NCBI RefSeq assembly: GCF_900107995.1
Contig: NZ_FNUM01000003.1
Location: forward strand, 1 to 64,000
Direction of reading: 5' to 3'
From: Alcanivorax sp. DSM 26293
GTDB taxonomy: Bacteria > Pseudomonadota > Gammaproteobacteria > Pseudomonadales > Alcanivoracaceae
Length of the DNA: 64,000 nt
Shown: positions 7,758 to 15,663 of the stretch, one piece after another
Numbering within the stretch: position 1 is the stretch's first letter
Layout of the letters: the number at the start of each line of letters is the position of its first letter
Notes under the pieces: generated by a model
What the model saw: only the letters and a program-made list of their open reading frames with translations
Databases searched by the model: none
What the model was told of the DNA's origin: nothing
Position numbers and translations under genes: made by a program

Positions 7758-8690
7758 TCAGTGGGTCGCTGTGGGCTGCCAGGTCAGTTCCTTCACCCAG
7801 GAGGGCACTGCCGGCAGGGCCCGACGGGGCACCATATTGGTGAGTTTCACCAGCCCGTCGACGGGGACGTGATACACCTTCTGGCTGCGGTTGGTCACAA
7901 AGCGGCCATGGTATTTGATGATCTGGAACCAGGGGTTGCGACGGCCGTCCTCGGTACGGCCACCGATACGCTCAAACTTCTTCATGGCCTTGTAGAGTTT
8001 TTCTTCCGGCAAGCCCATGGCAATTACGTTGTCGCGCATTTTGTTCAGCAGAGGCGCATAGGAGGCGATACCCAGAATCAACCGCGGGTCCATCAACGGG
8101 GCCAGCATTTTGGTGGCGCCGATGAAGGTTTTTCCGCGACCCTGCATTTCCATCACGGTAAAGCCCACGCCCAGGTGGCGGGATTCATCGTCGTTGATTC
8201 GTTCGAATGCCTGATGACAAACCGGATCTTTCACGGTATCCAGCAGGAAGGTACAGAGGGCGCCGTCCAGGGCAATTTCCAGCATGGGCACCACGGTACC
8301 CAGCACATACAGCGGCATCTCATCGGCAAAGCGATCCAGCCACTCGATGACGATACGCAGGTTGATGTTGGGCTCGGGGATCTCATCCCCTTCCAGCATG
8401 CCCCAGCGCTTCATCAGCGCCATTTCCGCATTGGCGTGACGCTGCTCTTCCGCATGGAAGTAGGTGTAAATCTGACGCAGGGTATCGTCCGGTGCCTTTT
8501 TTGCCAGTGCCGCAAAGGCGCGGGCTCCCACGTGCTCGATCCACATCAGATCGGCCATGAACTCTTTCAGCTTGGGCCACTGCTCATCCGTGATCAGTTC
8601 GGCACCGGGAGCATCCCAATCGATGTCCGACAGGGCCCACTGGGTGCTTTTGATTTTGGTCAGCATTTTGTCCAGATCGATGGAAGCCAT
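7758..8690 (-). CDS. Ferritin-like diiron protein, probable oxygenase or reductase
   Basis: A 310-residue cytoplasmic protein with a four-helix ferritin-like pattern. The expected diiron ligands can be placed: E52 (WIEHVGAR), E82xxH85 (EEQRHA), E138 (MLEIALDG) and E169xxH172 (DDESRHLG). The spacing fits a carboxylate-bridged diiron site as in hydroxylases and desaturase-like enzymes. The start at 8690 follows GGAGTGCATC. It is the first gene of an operon with BVMO 1 and is divergent from the TetR gene across a shared regulatory region. A role in oxidising a lipid or alkane-derived substrate is inference from the neighbours. Confidence 0.8.
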   Translation of the reverse strand: MASIDLDKMLTKIKSTQWALSDIDWDAPGAELITDEQWPKLKEFMADLMWIEHVGARAFAALAKKAPDDTLRQIYTYFHAEEQRHANAEMALMKRWGMLEGDEIPEPNINLRIVIEWLDRFADEMPLYVLGTVVPMLEIALDGALCTFLLDTVKDPVCHQAFERINDDESRHLGVGFTVMEMQGRGKTFIGATKMLAPLMDPRLILGIASYAPLLNKMRDNVIAMGLPEEKLYKAMKKFERIGGRTEDGRRNPWFQIIKYHGRFVTNRSQKVYHVPVDGLVKLTNMVPRRALPAVPSWVKELTWQPTATH

Positions 8691-8794
8691 GATGCACTCC
8701 TTACGGATTATTCTGCCTGTGGTGACGAAAGGCCGCAGGGCCCGGCGCACCGTTGATGGTGACAAAGACATTTACTGTCACAGTAGTTGATGTA

Positions 8795-8829
8795 ACAATA
8801 AAGCGAATGCTCGTTCGGATTCAACTCGG
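8795..8829. promoter_or_regulatory. Conserved TetR box and promoter of oxygenase operon 1
   Basis: A 35-base block starting ACAATAAAGCGAATGC recurs at 12959-12993 with only four differences, upstream of the second oxygenase operon and in the same orientation to it. Its core CGAA-N6-TTCG is a dyad. On the minus strand a possible -35 TTGAAT and -10 TATTGT (18-base spacer) flank the dyad, so a bound repressor would block RNA polymerase. The block ends 9 bases before the TetR start codon, so autoregulation is likely. The binding protein is inferred from position. Confidence 0.72.
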
Positions 8830-8837
8830 ATAATCAG

Positions 8838-9449
8838 ATGGCTCGCAAACCCAAACAACAACGCTCCAAGGCCACCGTGGATGCCATTGTCCAGGCCGCC
8901 CTGATCTCCATTGCCAGCCACGGCCCCAGTGCTATCACTGCCAGGCAGATCGCGGAAAAGGCCGGTATTGGCGTGGGTTCGCTGTATGAATATTTTGAGG
9001 ACAAGGACGCCATCATTGATGCGGCAAGCAAACGCTTTGTCAGTGACACCGTGGATCTGATCAAACCCTTGATCCCGGAACTGGTGCGCCTGGACATCCG
9101 TGAGGCCATCGAGAAATTGTTGTTCAGCTTTCGGGACTTCCTGGAAGAGAACAACCAGCTCTATCTTCGCTGTGCCCGCCACGCTTTCAGCATGGACATG
9201 GTGATCTACCAATCACCGATCAACAGCGCCCTCATGGAACTGTTCACCCAGTACCTGATGCACCACCCGCAGCTGCTGAAACTGCCCAACATTCCCACCG
9301 TGGCCTATTTCTATATCAATGGCGGCATTTTCACCGTGGTCAGGCATCTGTCCGAGGACAACCCGATACAAAGCTTCGAGGAGCTGACAACCGTGTTCGG
9401 GGATATCCTGGCCAGCTATGTGGATAAGAAGGTGGAATTGGCCGGCTGA
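8838..9449 (+). CDS. TetR-family transcriptional regulator of the oxygenase operons
   Basis: A 203-residue TetR-type repressor. The N-terminal helix-turn-helix covers about residues 12-55: ITARQIAEKAGIGVGSLYEYF is the recognition part, followed by the usual DKDAII. The C-terminal ligand domain is unremarkable. It is transcribed divergently from the ferritin-like/BVMO operon and convergently with the second BVMO operon. The 35-base dyad block before both operons is the likely operator. The ligand may be a long-chain acyl or ketone compound, by analogy with the regulated enzymes; this is inference. Confidence 0.9.
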   Translation: MARKPKQQRSKATVDAIVQAALISIASHGPSAITARQIAEKAGIGVGSLYEYFEDKDAIIDAASKRFVSDTVDLIKPLIPELVRLDIREAIEKLLFSFRDFLEENNQLYLRCARHAFSMDMVIYQSPINSALMELFTQYLMHHPQLLKLPNIPTVAYFYINGGIFTVVRHLSEDNPIQSFEELTTVFGDILASYVDKKVELAG

Positions 9450-9480
9450 CCGCCTTCACGCCCGCGGTGGCGTAGAAAGC

Positions 9481-9509
9481 ATGAGGGGAAGCATTTCGCT
9501 TCCCCTCAT
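9481..9509. terminator. Hairpin between convergent TetR and BVMO 2 genes
   Basis: ATGAGGGGAAGC and GCTTCCCCTCAT form a perfect 12-bp stem around ATTTC, midway between two converging stop codons. U-runs are poor on both sides, so termination may be partial. Confidence 0.65.
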
Positions 9510-9535
9510 TCAATAGACCCGTCATCTAATCGTCG

Positions 9536-11047
9536 TCAGGCGGCTTTCTTTTTCTCCGCGCTTTGATAGGCCACTTCGTAGTCACTGACCTTGAAACGGC
9601 TCAGGCGCTTCTTCAGCTCTTTCAGCGACCAGGGCCAGGCAGCAAAGTTGCGGCCATTCTGATCCAGGTAATAACTCTTGCAGCCACCACTGTTGAACAC
9701 CGTGGTCTTCAGATGCTTCTGGACTTTATCGTTGTGGGCTTTCAATACCTGAGGCTTGATCGCAAAACGGGTGATACCTTTCTGCTTCACCTTTTTCAAA
9801 CCATCAATGATGTAGTCCAGCTGGGCTTCCGCCAGTCCGATGAAAGAGTCGTACACCAGCACGTTCGGCCCCAGTACCAGGAAAGCATTGGGCACGTCTT
9901 TCATGGTGGCGCCCAGATAGGCTTCCGGAGAGCTGTCCTTCCACAGGTCGGAGAGGCGATCACCGTTGGCATCAATCACCTTGCGACCAATGGGCGGGTG
10001 AGACACCTCGAAACCAGTCCCCCAGATGATCACGTCCACTTCGTGACGCTCACCATTGGCGGCAATCACGGTATTGCCCTCCACTTCCACCAGGCCATGG
10101 GGAATCAGGTTGGCATTGTCTGCCTGCAGGGCCGGGTAATAGTTGTTGGCAAACAGGATACGCTTGCAGCCCAGCGTAAAGTCCGGGGTCACCGCTTTGC
10201 GCAGCGCCTTGTCTTTCACCTGCACGCGCAACAACTGTTTGGCTGCCGTGCTCACCGGCTTCAGGGCCGCCGGATTACGCAGGCCGAAGTTGATCACATT
10301 CAACGATGTCGCTACCGCCTTGCGCCAGCTCTTCTGGATAATCGGCAGCTTGTCGATCAGCTGCTTGCTGGTGTCGCCCAGATCCATATCCGGCTTGGGC
10401 AGCACCCAGGGAGCCGTGCGCTGGAACACATGCAGCTCTTTCACCTTGGGCTGGATCTGCGGTACGAACTGGATGGCCGAAGCACCAGTGCCAATCACCG
10501 CCACACGTTTACCGGTCAGATCATAATCATGGTTCCATTTGGCGGAATGGAACATTTCGCCCTTGAAGCTATCCAGTCCCGGCAGGGAGGGAATCTGCGC
10601 TTCGGTAATCGGCCCGGTGGCAAAGACCACGGTGCGCGCCAGAGTCTGGCCTTTATTGGTATCCAAGACCCACAGATGGCGGCTTTCATCCCACTCGGCG
10701 TGTTCCAGCTCCGTGCCGAATTCGATCAGATCGTTGATGCCGAAGTCCTCACTGACCTCTTCCAGGTAACTGAGGATTTCCGGCTGGCGAGCAAACAGAT
10801 GGCTCCACTTGCTGCTCAGGGCAAAGGAAAACGAATACAGGGAGGAAGGGACATCACAACCACAGCCCGGATAGGTATTTTCCCGCCAGGTCCCGCCGAC
10901 ACGGTTGGCTTTCTCGATGATCTTGAAATCGTGATAGCCCTCTTTCTTCATCTTGATGGCGGCACACAGACCGGAGATGCCGGCACCAACAATAAAGGTG
11001 TCGTAAATCCTGGCCTCAGGGGCGGTTTTTTTCTGAGTCGCTGGCAT
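9536..11047 (-). CDS. Baeyer-Villiger-type flavin monooxygenase 2
   Basis: A 503-residue FAD/NADPH monooxygenase. GAGISG at residues 21-26 binds FAD, FKGEMFHSAKW at 161-171 is the BVMO fingerprint, and GTGASA at 186-191 is the NADPH fold. GGTWRENTYPGCGCDVPSSLYS matches the family's conserved segment after the FAD site in its pieces GGTWRENTYPG and CDVPS. It is closer in layout to BVMO 1 than to the almA-like protein, but it lacks the basic tail and ends in KKKAA. It is the last gene of an operon with the PF10118 protein and the SDR, only 14 bases after the SDR. Substrate unknown. Confidence 0.92.
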   Translation of the reverse strand: MPATQKKTAPEARIYDTFIVGAGISGLCAAIKMKKEGYHDFKIIEKANRVGGTWRENTYPGCGCDVPSSLYSFSFALSSKWSHLFARQPEILSYLEEVSEDFGINDLIEFGTELEHAEWDESRHLWVLDTNKGQTLARTVVFATGPITEAQIPSLPGLDSFKGEMFHSAKWNHDYDLTGKRVAVIGTGASAIQFVPQIQPKVKELHVFQRTAPWVLPKPDMDLGDTSKQLIDKLPIIQKSWRKAVATSLNVINFGLRNPAALKPVSTAAKQLLRVQVKDKALRKAVTPDFTLGCKRILFANNYYPALQADNANLIPHGLVEVEGNTVIAANGERHEVDVIIWGTGFEVSHPPIGRKVIDANGDRLSDLWKDSSPEAYLGATMKDVPNAFLVLGPNVLVYDSFIGLAEAQLDYIIDGLKKVKQKGITRFAIKPQVLKAHNDKVQKHLKTTVFNSGGCKSYYLDQNGRNFAAWPWSLKELKKRLSRFKVSDYEVAYQSAEKKKAA

Positions 11048-11061
11048 GGGAAATACCTCGT

Positions 11062-11901
11062 TTAATTCTTAACAAACCGGTAGGAGAAGCCCAGCAGGTT
11101 CGCATACAGGTTGGGGGTGGCGCGCTTCATCATCCAGAACAGCTTGGCGTCCACCTGCGGGGTGGTGTAAAGCTCACCCTTGTCGAGACGATTCAGGGTC
11201 AGCTTGGCCACGGAGTCACTGGTGGTCATGGCATAGTTCATCAGCGCATGGTCGGCCAGTTTGGAGTAACGATCCGGAATGCGGCCATCCTTGATGATGT
11301 TGGTCGGCACCAGGGTCGGGCACAGGACATTGACCTTGATATTATCGCGCTTGAGTTCCGCGTAGAGGGTTTCGGACAGGGCCCGCACACCGGCCTTGGT
11401 CACGTTGTAGGCACTCATTTCCGGCGCAGCGGTATAGGACGCAGCAGAGGCCACATTGATAATGGCACCGCGGCCCTGCTTCTTGAACCCGGGCACGAAG
11501 TAGTGACAGCCGTGCACTACCCCCCAGAGGTTCACATCCATCACCCATTTCCAGTCCTGCAGGCTGAGCTCTTCGAACTTGCCACCGATACCTACGCCGG
11601 CATTGTTGATGACCATGGTGACCGGGTTGCCGAGCAGCTTCTCCGCCTGCTCGGAGAGCTTCTTCACCTGGGCCGCCTTGCCCACATCGCAGGCCACTGC
11701 ATAGGCCTTGCCACCGGCTTTTTCAATCAGTGCTACCGTTTCTTCGGCACTTTCCAGCTTCAGATCTGCGCAAACCACCGCGGTGTTTCGTTTGGCCAGT
11801 TCCAGGGCAAAACTTCGCCCGATACCACTACCGGCACCGGTGACAACGGCATAACCGTTATAGCTGGGCTTGCTGGAACGAAACTTGAGAATATTCATCA
11901 T
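11062..11901 (-). CDS. Short-chain dehydrogenase/reductase
   Basis: A 279-residue classical SDR that oxidises an alcohol or reduces a carbonyl using NAD(P). The cofactor motif TGAGSGIG is at residues 21-28, NNAG follows near residue 110, and the catalytic Tyr and Lys are in YNVTK. The long C-terminal part with FWMMKRATPNLY may give substrate or membrane affinity. AAGGGATAACAAA precedes the ATGATG start. It sits between the PF10118 gene and BVMO 2, an order recalling the SDR partners of mycobacterial mymA-type BVMOs. It may supply the ketone that the monooxygenase uses. Confidence 0.9.
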   Translation of the reverse strand: MMNILKFRSSKPSYNGYAVVTGAGSGIGRSFALELAKRNTAVVCADLKLESAEETVALIEKAGGKAYAVACDVGKAAQVKKLSEQAEKLLGNPVTMVINNAGVGIGGKFEELSLQDWKWVMDVNLWGVVHGCHYFVPGFKKQGRGAIINVASAASYTAAPEMSAYNVTKAGVRALSETLYAELKRDNIKVNVLCPTLVPTNIIKDGRIPDRYSKLADHALMNYAMTTSDSVAKLTLNRLDKGELYTTPQVDAKLFWMMKRATPNLYANLLGFSYRFVKN

Positions 11902-11940
11902 TTTGTTATCCCTTTCACAGGTCGAGTATTCAGTGTTCGT

Positions 11941-12870
11941 TCAGGCACGCTTGCCCGGCACGAATTCCTTTGTCAGGTAAGGCGCCAACAGCCCGGTTTT
12001 CGGGTTAAGCAGTTTTTCCTTGTAGTACTCCAGGTACGCACTGGTGTCGTGGTCACTGGGATGAAAATCGCGGCGGGTGTAATCGAGAATATGCTTGATG
12101 GTGCTGCCATACACCCCATCTTTGGGCCCGACCATGACTGCCAGACTGCGCTGCACATCCTTCCAGTAACGCGGGCTCAACAGATTGCGCGGCTTGCGCA
12201 TGATTGGAATCAAGGATGCCGCAACCGGAATCAGGAAAACGATGGTGAAGGCCGCCAGGGCAAAGCCTTGCATACGCAGGGCATAGTCGCCGGACAATTC
12301 CTGGAACACGTCGTAGGCCACATCTTTATGCTCTGACTCTTCCAGCATGTGCCACATCCACAGGGCACGCTGCTTCTCGTCGAAGGACTCATAGAAGATG
12401 TCTTCGTGCTTCATCATGTATTCCGCCAGCACAGCGGTGAAATGCTCAATGCCCGCCATCAAGGACAGCTGCATGCGGTTGGGCAGTTTCTTGAAGCCGT
12501 GCTCAAACACCTTGTCGGCAAGAAAACGATACAGCCCCACGGGGAAACGATGTTGGGCCAGCACATCATTGAACTCATTGTGCATCTTGGAATGAATCGC
12601 TTCCTGGCCGATCAGGGCGGTTACCAGACGCTTGAGCTCCGGATCTTTCACAAACTGACGATGATGGCGGGCGGTATCAATCACCAGATCTTCGCCAAAG
12701 GTCAGAAAGATGGACAAGGCTTCGAAGTATGCCGACGCCAGCTCCGTGTTTCTGAAGAAGGTATCGTCAAGCTGCTTGCCATCGAACTGAAAATCCATAT
12801 GGCGGATCGGCATCTCGGGCCGTTGCTTGGCGTTTTTCGGCACATATGAATGAATCGTTGCAGTGGTCAT
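11941..12870 (-). CDS. PF10118-type metal-dependent hydrolase family protein
   Basis: A 309-residue protein resembling the predicted metal-dependent hydrolase family PF10118. The start at 12870 follows AGGTGACCAA; an upstream reading of 30 more residues would run into the promoter block. Repeated His/Glu-rich helices (HHRQF, GQEAIHSKMHNEF, GIEHFTAVLAEY, EESEHKDVAYD) give several ExxH pairs that could form a diiron or other metal site, and one hydrophobic segment lies near residue 220-240 (FTIVFLIPVAASLIP). It is first in the operon with the SDR and BVMO 2. Family activity is unproven; an oxidative role similar to the ferritin-like protein is possible. Confidence 0.82.
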   Translation of the reverse strand: MTTATIHSYVPKNAKQRPEMPIRHMDFQFDGKQLDDTFFRNTELASAYFEALSIFLTFGEDLVIDTARHHRQFVKDPELKRLVTALIGQEAIHSKMHNEFNDVLAQHRFPVGLYRFLADKVFEHGFKKLPNRMQLSLMAGIEHFTAVLAEYMMKHEDIFYESFDEKQRALWMWHMLEESEHKDVAYDVFQELSGDYALRMQGFALAAFTIVFLIPVAASLIPIMRKPRNLLSPRYWKDVQRSLAVMVGPKDGVYGSTIKHILDYTRRDFHPSDHDTSAYLEYYKEKLLNPKTGLLAPYLTKEFVPGKRA

Positions 12871-12958
12871 TTGGTCACCTGTCCAATGGGGCAAAGCCGA
12901 TAATCTTGCGCACCGGGGAAACAGATCGGCGCGCACTACTGTTACATTGACGGGTGAC

Positions 12959-12993
12959 ACAATAAAGCGAATGCTTGTTCGGGTTCAATTCGG
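12959..12993. promoter_or_regulatory. Conserved TetR box and promoter of oxygenase operon 2
   Basis: Second copy of the 35-base block found before the TetR gene, about 90 bases upstream of the PF10118 start. The dyad CGAATGCTTGTTCG is kept, and on the minus strand TTGAAC and TATTGT are again spaced by 18 bases around it. The two copies differ by four C/T or A/G changes. Orientation relative to the downstream gene is the same as in copy 1, which argues for a shared regulator. Confidence 0.72.
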
Positions 12994-13380
12994 TTCGCCC
13001 TGCCTCCTACGGCCTCTTCTGCTTGCTGAATCCAGACATCTAAGGCATAAAAGACAGGACGGAATGGCGCCAAGAAATAATCAGCAACAAGTTGATTTTA
13101 ATGAGAAAAGGCATCGAAACGGCGCCATTCAAACCTGCCATTCACCGATGCCGGCGCCAGCCTCTGATCACCCCTGCGAAGAGACAATTTGTCTTCCCTC
13201 GCCAAAACCGGGAAACATGTTCGGATTTAGGCCAGCAGATAGGACACGATTTGCCTGGCATTTCCCCCGGATCTCTGGTCTGCCATGCCGGAATCTATAA
13301 CAGAGCATTACAATCTATGGGTAGGAATAGCCTGGGAGGCCGGCAACAATAAAGTAAATTGATGGCCGTCGGGGGTGTCC
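12994..13380. other. 387-base gene-free stretch between operon 2 and the DUF4282 pair
   Basis: No convincing gene: the open frames here lack ribosome sites and recognisable products. GAATGGCGCC at 13062-13071 and GGCGCCATTC at 13121-13130 form a 10-base inverted repeat 49 bases apart that could be a looping or protein-binding site. The sequence before 13381 carries GGGGGTG as ribosome site for the first DUF4282 gene. Confidence 0.45.
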
Positions 13381-13848
13381 ATGCTCAACCAGGAAAAACT
13401 GAACCAATCCAAAATCCTGCAAATGGTGGACTGGCAGTTCAATCGTTATCTGTCCATGCAGCTGCTGCCTCTGTTGTATCTGCTGATGATTATCGGCGCA
13501 CTGCTGCTGGTGGGTTTTTTGGTGGCCGCCAGCTACTCCAGCTCCTTGTGGTTTGGGCTTGCCGCCACCGTGCTATCCCCTTTGCTGTTTGTTGTGTTTG
13601 TCGCCATCGTCCGTGCCGCACTGGAATATCTGGTGATGGCCCATCGCACCATGAGTATCGTGGAAAGTATGAGAGCGCTTCCCGACCAGGTCGCCAAAGT
13701 CGAGGGCCGGGTAGAGGCGCTTACCAGCCAGGTGGAAGACATCCATGGCACCGTGATCCAGCTTCGTCCCCTGCTGCGATCCGCGGGCTTGCCCGCCCGA
13801 CTGCTGGATTCCCTGCGCAAGGGGGAAAGCAAGGACGGGGACAAGTAA
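13381..13848 (+). CDS. DUF4282 membrane protein, copy A
   Basis: A 155-residue inner-membrane protein of the DUF4282 type. After a short N-terminus (MVDWQFNRYLSMQLLPLLY) come two transmembrane segments at about residues 28-52 and 58-82, then the conserved RAALEYLVMAHRTM. A predicted coiled coil follows (MRALPDQVAKVEGRVEALTSQ, in part) and then an LRPLLRSAGLPARLLDSL tail. The ATG at 13381 is preferred to a GTG two codons earlier because GGGGGTG sits at proper distance. Copy B follows 102 bases downstream with the same plan. Function unknown; the shape suggests a membrane scaffold. Confidence 0.8.
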   Translation: MLNQEKLNQSKILQMVDWQFNRYLSMQLLPLLYLLMIIGALLLVGFLVAASYSSSLWFGLAATVLSPLLFVVFVAIVRAALEYLVMAHRTMSIVESMRALPDQVAKVEGRVEALTSQVEDIHGTVIQLRPLLRSAGLPARLLDSLRKGESKDGDK

Positions 13849-13950
13849 ACACGGCACTCTCTGTACAGCCTGGCGCAACGGCGCTGCGGTAATTGCGTCA
13901 ACCGTTATCGGTTCTAGACTGAATTCCATGACAAAAAAAAGGAATTCATC

Positions 13951-14433
13951 ATGGAACCTGACCAGCGCTTACAACGGCCACCCTCACTCGTTCCCAATCT
14001 GGCGGATTGGCGTTTCGAACACTACCTGACCATGCGCTTGCTGCCACTTTTCTACCTGCTTCTGGTGGCAGGGGCGGCCGTGGCCGTGTTCGGAATCGCT
14101 GCCGCCTGTTTCTGGATATCCACCCCCATCGGCCTGATCGCCCTGGCGGTTTCACCGCTGCTACTGCTGGTGATTGTTGCGGTGGTGCGTGCCGCACTGG
14201 AATACCTGATCATGGCGCATCGCATTATGCGAATTATTGAGCGCATGGACGCCCTGCCCGAGCAGGTCCGGGATCTGTCATACCGGGTGGACGGTATCAC
14301 CCGGCAAGTGGATCGCCTGACGGATAATGTCCAGGACATTCACCAGGACCTGATGCATGTGCGACCCCTGCTCCGTTCCGCAGGCCTTCCCGCGCGGCTG
14401 CTGGCTTTTCTGAAAACACCGGGCGATCGCTAG
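13951..14433 (+). CDS. DUF4282 membrane protein, copy B
   Basis: A 160-residue paralogue of the preceding gene. It keeps DWRFEHYLTMRLLPLFYL, two membrane segments, RAALEYLIMAHRIM, a coiled-coil stretch and the tail VRPLLRSAGLPARLLAFL. The membrane segments and middle coiled coil have diverged while the junctions are nearly identical, so the conserved parts are probably contact surfaces. AGGAATTCATC precedes the start. The tandem arrangement suggests a hetero-oligomer, which is inference. Confidence 0.8.
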   Translation: MEPDQRLQRPPSLVPNLADWRFEHYLTMRLLPLFYLLLVAGAAVAVFGIAAACFWISTPIGLIALAVSPLLLLVIVAVVRAALEYLIMAHRIMRIIERMDALPEQVRDLSYRVDGITRQVDRLTDNVQDIHQDLMHVRPLLRSAGLPARLLAFLKTPGDR

Positions 14434-14552
14434 ACGACTTCCAGATCACCATCAACGTCGCAACCAACCATCGCAATTGCCGGTCTTTTCATGTGTAATT
14501 TCTTCCCTGCAGGCGCCCGCCATGGCGCCCTCACCCTGAACAAGGAGTTACC

Positions 14553-15518
14553 ATGTCGCTACCCGCGTCCCTGCAAGAGCGGCTACGCCTGCCGGCCGTT
14601 GCCTCACCCATGTTTATTGTCTCCAACCCGGACCTGGTCATTGCCCAGTGCAAGGCCGGTATCGTCGGCTCGTTTCCGGCACTGAACGCCCGGCCGGCGG
14701 AAGAGCTGGAAGTCTGGCTAAAGCGCATCACCGAAGAGCTGGACGCCTGGAACCAGGCCAACCCGGATCAACCGGCGGCACCGTTTGCGGTGAACCAGAT
14801 CGTGCACAAGTCCAACAACCGCCTGGAACACGATCTGGAAATGTGCGTGAAGTACAAGGTGCCTATCGTGATCACCTCCCTGGGCGCGCGGGTGGACGTG
14901 AACGAGGCCATCCACAGCTATGGCGGCCTGGTATTCCACGACATCATCAATAATTTCTTCGCCAAAAAAGCCATCGAGAAAGGGGCGGATGGCCTGATCG
15001 CCGTGGCCGCCGGGGCCGGTGGTCATGCGGGAACGCAATCCCCCTTTGCCCTGGTACAGGAAATCCGCGAATGGTTTGACGGCCCACTGCTGCTCTCCGG
15101 TTCCATCGCCAAGGGCGATGCCATTCTGGCGGCCCAGGCCATGGGGGCCGACCTGGCCTATATCGGTTCCGCCTTTATCGCCACCGATGAAGCCAACGCA
15201 GATGAGCGTTACAAGCAGTCCATCGTCGACAGCAGTGCCAGTGACATCATCTATTCCAACCTCTTCACCGGGGTGCACGGCAACTACCTGCGCAGCTCTA
15301 TCGAAGCGGCAGGCCTGGACCCGGACGACCTGCCGGAAAGCGACCCGTCCAAGATGGATTTCGGCGATGGCAGCTCCAAAGCCTGGAAAGACATCTGGGG
15401 CAGTGGTCAGGGCATCGGCGCCATCAAGAAGATCGGTCCGGCCAGCGACCTGATTGAACGACTCAAAAAGGAGTACAGCAGCGCTCGCCAACGGATGGAT
15501 CAGCTACCCTGGAAATAA
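14553..15518 (+). CDS. Nitronate monooxygenase (2-nitropropane dioxygenase family)
   Basis: A 321-residue FMN-dependent TIM-barrel enzyme that oxidises alkyl nitronates to carbonyl compounds and nitrite. The FMN-binding GAGGHAG is at residues 154-160, after ADGLIAVAA, and SGSIAKGDAILAAQAMGADLAYIGS covers the phosphate-binding strands (LLSGSIAKG and MGADLAYIGS). Length is normal. CAAGGAGTTACC precedes the ATG. It is convergent with the almA-like gene across a bidirectional terminator. It may detoxify nitro compounds such as propionate-3-nitronate; some family members have other FMN roles. Confidence 0.9.
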   Translation: MSLPASLQERLRLPAVASPMFIVSNPDLVIAQCKAGIVGSFPALNARPAEELEVWLKRITEELDAWNQANPDQPAAPFAVNQIVHKSNNRLEHDLEMCVKYKVPIVITSLGARVDVNEAIHSYGGLVFHDIINNFFAKKAIEKGADGLIAVAAGAGGHAGTQSPFALVQEIREWFDGPLLLSGSIAKGDAILAAQAMGADLAYIGSAFIATDEANADERYKQSIVDSSASDIIYSNLFTGVHGNYLRSSIEAAGLDPDDLPESDPSKMDFGDGSSKAWKDIWGSGQGIGAIKKIGPASDLIERLKKEYSSARQRMDQLPWK

Positions 15519-15557
15519 CCGGTTCGTTGCACTGAGCAATGAGTATTGCTGTTGGGT

Positions 15558-15606
15558 AAAACGCAAGAGGCCGCGCCCGTGTTCCGGGCGCGGCCTCTTG
15601 TGTTTT
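15558..15606. terminator. Bidirectional terminator, GAGGCCGCGC family copy 1
   Basis: CAAGAGGCCGCGCCCG and its exact complement form a 16-bp stem at 15564-15579 and 15585-15600 around loop TGTTC. TGTTTT follows on the plus strand and an AAAA run precedes it for the minus strand, between two converging genes. Near-identical stems are at 17908-17939 and 22792-22830. Confidence 0.9.
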
Positions 15607-15663
15607 AGGTTATGAAGGGAGGAACCCTTTTGCCACTTTCAGCATGAAAATGGCAAAGGTCAA

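Noticed and set aside
9563-11065. 500-codon open frame on the plus strand
   Set aside because: Antisense to BVMO 2; the minus frame has all monooxygenase motifs.
13092-13352. 86-codon open frame upstream of DUF4282 copy A
   Set aside because: No ribosome site, no homology recognised, and it lies in a regulatory-looking stretch.
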